From an uncultured Gammaproteobacteria bacterium (GTDB taxonomy: Bacteria; Pseudomonadota; Gammaproteobacteria; Eutrophobiales; Eutrophobiaceae): DNA of 64,000 nt. Made by a program: the position numbers and the translations under genes. Location: contig CALSRS010000001.1 in assembly GCA_943788815.1 (NCBI GenBank), positions 1,797,501 to 1,861,500 on the forward strand, read 5' to 3'. The notes under the pieces were generated by a model. That model made no database searches and was not told the DNA's origin. It worked only from the letters and a program-made list of their open reading frames with translations. Below, in pieces: positions 58,028 to 64,000 of this stretch. Numbering within the stretch: the first letter of the stretch is position 1; every line of letters starts with the position of its first letter.

Positions 58028-59011
58028 ATGATCACCATACCCGAATCAGAAGATAAAATAATTTTGTTAGCCCCTATGGCAGGTGTTACAGATAAACCAT
58101 TCAGGCGTTTATGCAGACGCATGGGAGCTCATGCCTGTGTTTCGGAAATGATTACTTCTGATGTGAAATTATATGGTACGCGTAAATCTCAATTACGACG
58201 AGACTTTAGCGATGAAGGTGCAATGACTATTGTACAAATTGCGGGCGCAGATCCTGAGCTTATGGCGCAAGCAGCATTGAGCAACATAGATAATGGAGCG
58301 GATATTATAGATATCAACATGGGGTGCCCGGCAAAAAAAGTTTGTAATGTTATGGCAGGGTCATCACTCCTTAAGGATCAAAAACTGGTAGAGATGATTT
58401 TGCGTTCGGTCGTTAAAGTTTCAACAGTGCCAGTAAGCCTGAAAATCCGAACAGGCTGGGACAAAAATACTAAAAATGCGGTTGAAATAGCAAAAATTGC
58501 AGAAGATTGCGGTATTTCGAGGCTGACTGTCCATGGACGTACCCGGGCCTGTAGGTTTAAAGGTCAGGCAGAACACGAAACAGTAGCAAGGGTAAAGGCA
58601 AGCGTATCAATAGATGTTATTGCTAATGGTGATATTAGATCAGTGGAAGATGTCTGCAATGTCCTGAATAAGACAAATGCAGATGGCATTATGATCGGTA
58701 GGGCAAGTATGGGGAACCCCTGGCTATTCAGAAAAATCAGGTATTTCTTTGAAACAGGCAAGCAACTTAATGATCCTGGAATAAGCGAAGTGCGTGAAAT
58801 AATTGAAGCTCACTTAAAAGACATATATGAGCATTATGGCGAATACATGGGAGTTCGTATTGCAAGAAAACATATCTATATGTATTGCGGTAAGTTGCCG
58901 GGATTCGACGATTTTCGAAAAGTTGTTTGCACAGTGGAAAGTGGGGAATCGCAATTACAAATGGTAAATGAATTTTTTAGTTCACAAACACAGATGAGTA
59001 TGGCTGCATGA
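58028..59011 (+). CDS. dusB: tRNA-dihydrouridine synthase DusB
   Basis: 327 residues, a flavin TIM-barrel. LLAPMAGVTDKPFRRLCR near the start, the catalytic C100 in NMGCPAKKV, KIRTGWD, and VHGRTRACRFKG are family landmarks. It reduces uridine to dihydrouridine in tRNA D-loops. The 191-base upstream gap probably contains the dusB-fis promoter. Stop and fis start overlap by four bases, as in many relatives. Confidence 0.96.
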   Translation: MITIPESEDKIILLAPMAGVTDKPFRRLCRRMGAHACVSEMITSDVKLYGTRKSQLRRDFSDEGAMTIVQIAGADPELMAQAALSNIDNGADIIDINMGCPAKKVCNVMAGSSLLKDQKLVEMILRSVVKVSTVPVSLKIRTGWDKNTKNAVEIAKIAEDCGISRLTVHGRTRACRFKGQAEHETVARVKASVSIDVIANGDIRSVEDVCNVLNKTNADGIMIGRASMGNPWLFRKIRYFFETGKQLNDPGISEVREIIEAHLKDIYEHYGEYMGVRIARKHIYMYCGKLPGFDDFRKVVCTVESGESQLQMVNEFFSSQTQMSMAA

Positions 59012-59292
59012 TGCCAGGAAAGAAAAAGAAAAAAACAAGTTCTCCAAAACCAGGAAGTAACGGATCGGCATGTCTCAGCGATAATGTCAGAATAGCAATG
59101 AATAAATATTTTAATGATCTTGAAGGCCACGACCCTGCAGATCTCTATCAGTTGGTGATGACCCAGATAGAAGTACCACTCTTTGAATCTGTACTGGACT
59201 ACACCGAGGGTAATGTATCAAGGGCGGCTGATGTCTTAGGCCTGAATCGTGGTACCCTTAGGAACAGGTTGCAAAAGTACAAAATAGATTAA
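59008..59292 (+). CDS. fis: Nucleoid protein Fis
   Basis: 94 residues. The C-terminal helix-turn-helix GNVSRAADVLGLNRGTLRNRL is the Fis signature. The N-terminal 20 residues (MPGKKKKKTSSPKP) are unusually lysine-rich compared with E. coli Fis. Fis bends DNA and activates rRNA and other growth genes. Co-transcribed with dusB. Confidence 0.95.
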   Translation: MMPGKKKKKTSSPKPGSNGSACLSDNVRIAMNKYFNDLEGHDPADLYQLVMTQIEVPLFESVLDYTEGNVSRAADVLGLNRGTLRNRLQKYKID

Positions 59293-59349
59293 AAATCTTC
59301 GTAGTAATCACCCAGAAATGTAACATTCTGAAATAAGGAAGCGATATTC

Positions 59350-60912
59350 ATGTCAGTTGTCAAACGTGCGCTTGTCAGCGTCTCAGATAAAACCGGGATA
59401 ATCGAGTTTTGCGCAAACCTCCATGATCTAGGAATCAGCATATTATCAACGGGGGGCACAGCCCGATTGCTAGAGGGTAATAATATTGAAGTGACCGACG
59501 TCTCGGATTATACCGGCTTCCCGGAAATAATGGATGGCAGGGTAAAAACCTTACACCCTAAAATTCATGGTGGTCTGCTCGGTAGACGAGGACTAGATGA
59601 TGAGATTATGGCCCAGCATGGGATTGATCCTATAGACCTGGTGGTTGTAAATCTATATCCATTTGAAGCAACGGTCAGCAGGCCAGAATGCACACTGGAA
59701 GAAGCGATTGAGAATATTGATATTGGTGGTCCGACAATGCTTCGGTCTGCCGCTAAAAACCATGCGTATGTTGGTGTCGTTGTTGATGCCGTCGATTATG
59801 ATTTTGTCATTGAAGAATTAAAACACAACGATTGCAAGTTGTCGGATGACACTCGGTTTTTGTTGGCTCAAAAGGTCTTCTCACATACTGCAAATTATGA
59901 TGCATCCGTATCAAATTACCTGGGTGCGATGGAAGCCCCAGGAAAGTATGTAGATTATCCCAAGACCTACACGATGCAGTTCACTAAAAAACAGGATCTT
60001 CGGTATGGAGAGAACCCTCATCAAACAGCTGCATTTTACGCCGAGCAAACTTCATCTACGGGTACTCTGGCAAATGCTACCCAGCTTCAGGGTAAGGAAT
60101 TTTCATATAATAATATTGCCGATACAGATGCTGCATTGGAATGTGTATTTGGTTTTTCTCAACCGGCCTGTGTTGTTGTGAAGCATGCCAATCCCTGTGG
60201 GGTTGCTATAGGCAAAAATATTCTTGATGCCTATGAAGGAGCCTATAAAACGGATCCGATCTCGGCATTTGGAGGAATCATCGCTTTTAATGAGAAGTTT
60301 GATGCAGAGACAGCGAAGGCAATCATCGACAGGCAGTTTGTGGAAGTAATCGTTGCGCCAGAAGTCGATCGCGAAGCGCTGGAGATTACAGCTACAAAGG
60401 CAAATATTAGGGTCTTGTCTACAGGCCGACGCGAACAAGCCATTCAACAACTTGAGCTGAAACGAGTCAGTGGTGGTTTGCTAGTGCAAGATAGTGATGC
60501 TGGCCGAATAGACTCGTCAGATTTAAAAACTGTTAGCAAACGCGCGCCTAGTATACAGGAATTAAAAGACCTGTTGTTTTCCTGGCATGTTGTTAAATAC
60601 GTAAAATCCAATGCAATTGTCTATGCAAAAAATCAGCAGACCATTGGCATAGGAGCTGGTCAGATGAGTCGTGTCTATAGTGCTCGCATAGCTATAATCA
60701 AGGCTGAAGATGAGAATCTGGAGGTATCCGGATCTGTAATGGCATCTGATGCTTTTTTCCCTTTTCGAGATGGTATTGATTCTGCTGCGAAAGCCGGAAT
60801 TACGGCGGTAATACAACCCGGTGGTTCAGTTAGAGACGAAGAAATTATTGCCGCTGCCGATGAGCACGGAATGGCAATGGTATTTACCGGAATGCGACAC
60901 TTTCGACACTAG
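59350..60912 (+). CDS. purH: Bifunctional PurH (AICAR transformylase / IMP cyclohydrolase)
   Basis: 520 residues. The N-terminal IMP cyclohydrolase (MGS-like) has [22 protein letters not shown] and [18 protein letters not shown]; the C-terminal transformylase has [29 protein letters not shown] and [18 protein letters not shown]. Catalyses the last two steps of IMP synthesis. purD follows after 83 bases. Confidence 0.97.
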   Translation: MSVVKRALVSVSDKTGIIEFCANLHDLGISILSTGGTARLLEGNNIEVTDVSDYTGFPEIMDGRVKTLHPKIHGGLLGRRGLDDEIMAQHGIDPIDLVVVNLYPFEATVSRPECTLEEAIENIDIGGPTMLRSAAKNHAYVGVVVDAVDYDFVIEELKHNDCKLSDDTRFLLAQKVFSHTANYDASVSNYLGAMEAPGKYVDYPKTYTMQFTKKQDLRYGENPHQTAAFYAEQTSSTGTLANATQLQGKEFSYNNIADTDAALECVFGFSQPACVVVKHANPCGVAIGKNILDAYEGAYKTDPISAFGGIIAFNEKFDAETAKAIIDRQFVEVIVAPEVDREALEITATKANIRVLSTGRREQAIQQLELKRVSGGLLVQDSDAGRIDSSDLKTVSKRAPSIQELKDLLFSWHVVKYVKSNAIVYAKNQQTIGIGAGQMSRVYSARIAIIKAEDENLEVSGSVMASDAFFPFRDGIDSAAKAGITAVIQPGGSVRDEEIIAAADEHGMAMVFTGMRHFRH

Positions 60913-60995
60913 GTGAATCGCATGATATCTGGACACAGAAAATTATCTCAACATATATGTAGCTTCTCGCTATTCACTCATCATCCCTCACGAAT

Positions 60996-62294
60996 ATGAA
61001 TATCCTAATCGTAGGCGGCGGTGGACGAGAGCATGCATTGGCATGGAAATGTGCTCAGTCAGATAAGGTAGAAAATGTATTTGTCGCGCCAGGGAATGCA
61101 GGTACTGCCCGTGAGCCAGGGCTACAGAATGTTGCGATTGCAGCCGAGGATATTGGTGGCCTAAAGCAGTTTGCTATCGAGAACAAAATCCAATTGACGA
61201 TAGTCGGTCCGGAAGGACCATTGGTTGCTGGAATTGTAGATATATTTTCAGAGTCCGGATTGGCCTGCTTCGGTCCAGGAAGAAATGCTGCGGCACTGGA
61301 AGGTTCAAAGGCCTACTCCAAAGATTTTTTGGCACGACACAAGATTCCCACGGCGGATTACCAGATATTTACTGATATTGAAGGTGCAAAAACATATATA
61401 GACCAACATGATCTTCCAGTTGTTATTAAGGCTGATGGCCTGGCAGCTGGAAAAGGCGTGATAGTCGCCCAGACGAAACAAGAGGCGCTAATCGCAGTTG
61501 AAGATATGCTCTCAGGTAATAAGTTTGGAGATGCGGGGCATCGGGTTGTAATAGAGGATTTTCTGGAAGGAGAAGAGGCCAGTTTTATCGTAATGGCTGA
61601 TGGTGAAAATATTCTACCTATGGCTAGTTCCCAGGATCACAAGGCCAGAGATGAAGGTGATAAAGGTCCAAATACTGGCGGTATGGGGGCATACTCCCCC
61701 GCGCCCGTGGTAAGCCCTGAAATTCATGAGAAAGTCATCAAAACCATCATCATTCCTACTATCGAGGGAATGAAATCCGATGGCAATCCTTATACGGGCT
61801 TTTTGTATGCCGGGTTAATGATTTCACCATCGGGTAGCATTAAGGTGCTGGAATACAATTGCCGATTCGGTGACCCTGAAACACAGCCAATAATGATGCG
61901 TTTACAATCCGATCTGGTATCGCTATGTGAGTACGCGTTAAAGGGCAAATTAGACCAGTGTGAAATTATGTGGGATAACAGGACTGCATTGGGAATTGTT
62001 GCGGCAGCACACGGCTATCCAGATAGTCCACGTAAGGGTGATGAAATTAATGGCCTTGAATTCGATACAGGAGAAAACATCAAGGTCTTTCATGCCGGCA
62101 CACGAGAAGATAATGGAAAGATTTTAACATCTGGGGGAAGAGTGTTGTGTGTCACGGCCCTTGGTGACAATGTCACTTCAGCGCAAACTTTGGCACAATC
62201 TGCCATTGAGACTATCAGTTGGGATGGAATGTTCTACCGTCGAGATATTGGATATCGTGCCGTTGCCAGGGAGTCTTTACACAAAAAGAGTTAA
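60996..62294 (+). CDS. purD: Phosphoribosylamine-glycine ligase PurD
   Basis: 432 residues of the ATP-grasp family. Landmarks are ILIVGGGGREHALAW, KADGLAAGKGVIVA, SSQDHKARDEGDKGPNTGGMGAYSP and NCRFGDPETQPIMMRL. It makes glycinamide ribonucleotide in purine synthesis. With purH it forms the common purH-purD pair. Confidence 0.97.
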   Translation: MNILIVGGGGREHALAWKCAQSDKVENVFVAPGNAGTAREPGLQNVAIAAEDIGGLKQFAIENKIQLTIVGPEGPLVAGIVDIFSESGLACFGPGRNAAALEGSKAYSKDFLARHKIPTADYQIFTDIEGAKTYIDQHDLPVVIKADGLAAGKGVIVAQTKQEALIAVEDMLSGNKFGDAGHRVVIEDFLEGEEASFIVMADGENILPMASSQDHKARDEGDKGPNTGGMGAYSPAPVVSPEIHEKVIKTIIIPTIEGMKSDGNPYTGFLYAGLMISPSGSIKVLEYNCRFGDPETQPIMMRLQSDLVSLCEYALKGKLDQCEIMWDNRTALGIVAAAHGYPDSPRKGDEINGLEFDTGENIKVFHAGTREDNGKILTSGGRVLCVTALGDNVTSAQTLAQSAIETISWDGMFYRRDIGYRAVARESLHKKS

Positions 62295-62489
62295 GAATAA
62301 AAAACTTAGGGGTGGGTACTTCACGGAAACTATTAATTGATATTAACTCCAGAGAAGTGAATATTTGAAAAAAAACCGAAAAAAACGCTAAAAAGCAGGT
62401 TATAGGAGTTGGCTTTGCTCAATTTCCATAGCATAATTGCCGAACTTGGGGATGTTGTCTACACGGTTGACCTGACAAAGAATTACCAC

Positions 62490-62498
62490 TGGTAAAAT
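62490..62498 (+). promoter_or_regulatory. Probable extended -10 promoter of the HU-like gene
   Basis: TGGTAAAAT is an extended -10 element (TG-N-TAAAAT), 47 bases before the HU ATG. TTGACC lies 20 bases upstream of the hexamer, too far for a normal -35. The rest of the 250-base gap after purD (62295-62544) shows no gene or clear structure. Confidence 0.4.
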
Positions 62499-62544
62499 GG
62501 ACTAAGAATTAATAAATTAATGATGCAATTCATGAGGAGAAAAA

Positions 62545-62871
62545 ATGGCTAATACAGTTGCTACCAAACAAACCAAATCACAGATTTTAAGCGTTCTCGC
62601 AGAAGACACCGAGTTGTCAAAGAAAGAAGTTACTGCAGTTCTTGATGCGCTTGCAGAACTTGCTCACGCTCATTTAAAAAAGGGTGGGTCAGGTGAATTT
62701 AGCGTTCCTTCCCTGGGAATTAAATTGCGCAGAGTAATTAAGCCGGCGCGCGAAGCAAGAGAAGGCACAAACCCATTTACGGGCGAGAAGATTATGATCA
62801 AGGCAAAACCTGCTTCAACCGCAGTCAAGGCTACTGCATTGAAAGCTCTGAAGGACGCTGTGGCATCCTAA
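62545..62871 (+). CDS. HU family DNA-binding protein
   Basis: 108 residues, somewhat longer than E. coli HU (90). The helical dimer core (about 10-50) and the beta-arm with RREAREGTNPFTGEKIMIKAKP-like sequence (REAREGTNPFTGEKIMIKAK) are clear. It bends and compacts DNA. AGGAG is seven bases before ATG. It stands alone between purD and a terminator. Confidence 0.9.
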   Translation: MANTVATKQTKSQILSVLAEDTELSKKEVTAVLDALAELAHAHLKKGGSGEFSVPSLGIKLRRVIKPAREAREGTNPFTGEKIMIKAKPASTAVKATALKALKDAVAS

Positions 62872-62891
62872 TTTAGGTATTTAGAACCAGT

Positions 62892-62924
62892 AAAAAAGCC
62901 GGGTTCGTTGAATCCGGCTTTTTT
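62892..62924. terminator. Bidirectional terminator, HU gene / hisH
   Basis: AAAAAAGCCGG and CCGGCTTTTTT form the outer stem, continued by TTC and GAA with one G-T pair around GTT. T runs stand on both sides, serving the convergent HU and hisH genes. It overlaps the hisH stop codon. Confidence 0.88.
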
Positions 62925-63561
62925 ATTGCCAGTTAAGAAAATTCAATAGTAACTGCAGGCCACTTTTTTGGCTTTTTTCCGGGTGAAATTGCACAGCAAA
63001 TAAATTCTCCCTTGCCACTACTGATGTAAACGGAAGGATATAGTCTGTACTACCGCAGACATCTTCTTTGTTGTCTGGATTTACATAGTAGCTGTGGACA
63101 AAATAAAACCGCTCAGCCTCACTAATCCCGTCCCACATAGGGTGAGTTTTGTCATGATTTACGAGATTCCAGCCCATATGCGGAATCTTATACGCCTCAC
63201 CATATTCATCTTTGCTTGCCTCAGGAAAACGTAAAACATTGCCGGGGATGATCCCGAGTCCTAAAGTACCACCGTCCTCCTCGCTAGAGTCAAATAATGC
63301 CTGTAAGCCCAAGCATAAGCCCAGATAAGGCTTTTTAAATATTGACTCCTTAATGACTAAATCTAGCCCTTTATGAACAAGGGAATCCATACATTGCTTA
63401 ATAGCACCTTGCCCGGGAAAGACGATTTTATCCGCAGAATGAATAAGTTCCGGACTATCAGTCAAAAGTATCTTATGGCGGCCCTGAGACACATATTCCA
63501 GTGCTTTGACGACAGACCTAAGATTACTTGCCCCGTAATCAATTACAGCAACAGATTGCAT
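62923..63561 (-). CDS. hisH: Imidazole glycerol phosphate synthase subunit HisH
   Basis: 212 residues from ATG 63561, 13 bases after the hisB stop; an upstream GTG would overlap hisB. The glutamine amidotransferase triad is seen as Cys in GLCLGLQALF and His-Glu in VQFHPEKS. It supplies ammonia to HisF. The usual next genes hisA and hisF do not follow; a terminator ends the unit. Confidence 0.95.
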   Translation of the reverse strand: MQSVAVIDYGASNLRSVVKALEYVSQGRHKILLTDSPELIHSADKIVFPGQGAIKQCMDSLVHKGLDLVIKESIFKKPYLGLCLGLQALFDSSEEDGGTLGLGIIPGNVLRFPEASKDEYGEAYKIPHMGWNLVNHDKTHPMWDGISEAERFYFVHSYYVNPDNKEDVCGSTDYILPFTSVVARENLFAVQFHPEKSQKSGLQLLLNFLNWQ

Positions 63562-63574
63562 ATCAGAACTATTT

Positions 63575-64000
63575 TTATAAGGAACCCTTGGTTGATGGGG
63601 TAGCGCCACCGAGTTGAATGTCTTTAGCGACGGCCATTCTTAATGCTCTGCCAAATGCCTTGAATATACTCTCTGCAACATGGTGGGCATTTCGTCCACG
63701 AAGATTATCAATATGCATGGTAATCAGGGCGTGATTAGTGAAACCCTGGAAAAATTCAAAAATCAGATCCAGGTCAAAATCACCTACTCTGGCCCTGGGA
63801 TAATCGACCTTGTATTCGATGCCTGGGCGACCAGAACAATCCAGAACGACACGTGACAGGGCTTCATCAAGGGGTACATACGCATGACCATACCGATAAA
63901 TCCCAGATTTATCGCCGATGGCTTGGGAAAATGCTTGTCCAAGCGTGATGCCGACATCCTCAACAGTATGATGGGCGTCGATTTCAAGGTCGCCAGTCGC
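63575..64000 (-). CDS. hisB: Imidazoleglycerol-phosphate dehydratase HisB, C-terminal part
   Basis: Runs off the right edge; 141 residues are visible, from [18 protein letters not shown] to the stop. Metal-binding His pairs are seen in DAHHTVED and GRNAHHVAE, and the C-terminus [12 protein letters not shown] is typical. Dehydrates imidazole glycerol phosphate in histidine synthesis. hisH follows after 13 bases. Confidence 0.94.
   Translation of the reverse strand, partial: ATGDLEIDAHHTVEDVGITLGQAFSQAIGDKSGIYRYGHAYVPLDEALSRVVLDCSGRPGIEYKVDYPRARVGDFDLDLIFEFFQGFTNHALITMHIDNLRGRNAHHVAESIFKAFGRALRMAVAKDIQLGGATPSTKGSL

Overview
The window is a gene-dense bacterial chromosome segment with moderately low G+C. 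It carries no rRNA, tRNA, integrase, transposase, phage or CRISPR genes that I can see. Gene content and order point to the Gammaproteobacteria. Two blocks are typical of that class: leuS-lptE-holA-proA-nadD-rsfS-rlmH-maf, and cutA-dsbD-tlpA-aroQ-accB-accC-prmA-DUF3426-dusB-fis-purH-purD. A pyrophosphate-dependent phosphofructokinase next to a proton-pumping pyrophosphatase is an arrangement known from gammaproteobacterial methanotrophs and sulfur-oxidisers, so an autotroph- or methylotroph-like relative is plausible. Genus and species cannot be fixed from the sequence alone.

Layout. 0-5 kb: an MFS transporter running off the edge, a sirtuin, two CBS-domain genes (the first frameshifted), a Pmp3-type mini-membrane protein, and a Met-rich lipoprotein plus di-haem peroxidase pair behind a well-formed FNR-type promoter. 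4.9-5.4 kb: a gene-free patch of palindromes and a heptanucleotide tandem repeat. 5.3-7.8 kb: a CPBP membrane protease and the periplasmic protease/chaperone BepA. 7.9-11.4 kb: PPi-phosphofructokinase and K+-independent H+-pyrophosphatase. 11.4-19.2 kb, minus strand: the leuS-to-maf housekeeping block. 19.3-21.1 kb: a ComEA-like protein and an outer-membrane porin.

21.3-48.4 kb is a long phosphate region: PhoU-like DUF47 protein, PiT transporter, phoB, phoR, pstS, a complete type II secretion operon (gspC to gspN), then pstC, pstA, pstB, phoU, ppk, ppx and sixA. I find Pho-box-like paired heptamers before the porin, pstS and pstC, and perfect FNR-type palindromes before the peroxidase operon and ppk. 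The secretion operon lies inside what is otherwise a phosphate regulon. This suggests, but does not prove, secretion of phosphate-scavenging enzymes, as in the Hxc system of Pseudomonas.

48.4-64 kb: a methyltransferase, DjlA, FxsA, CutA, DsbD and a TlpA-type thioredoxin; AroQ; biotin carboxyl carrier protein and biotin carboxylase; PrmA; a zinc-ribbon protein; DusB and Fis; the purine genes purH and purD; an HU-family protein; and, convergent to these, hisH and the C-terminal part of hisB.

I did not find a clearly new multi-gene system. The most notable points are the phosphate/secretion arrangement with its candidate regulatory sites, the enlarged periplasmic domains of PstC and PstA, the frameshifted CBS gene, and the repeat patch near 5 kb.
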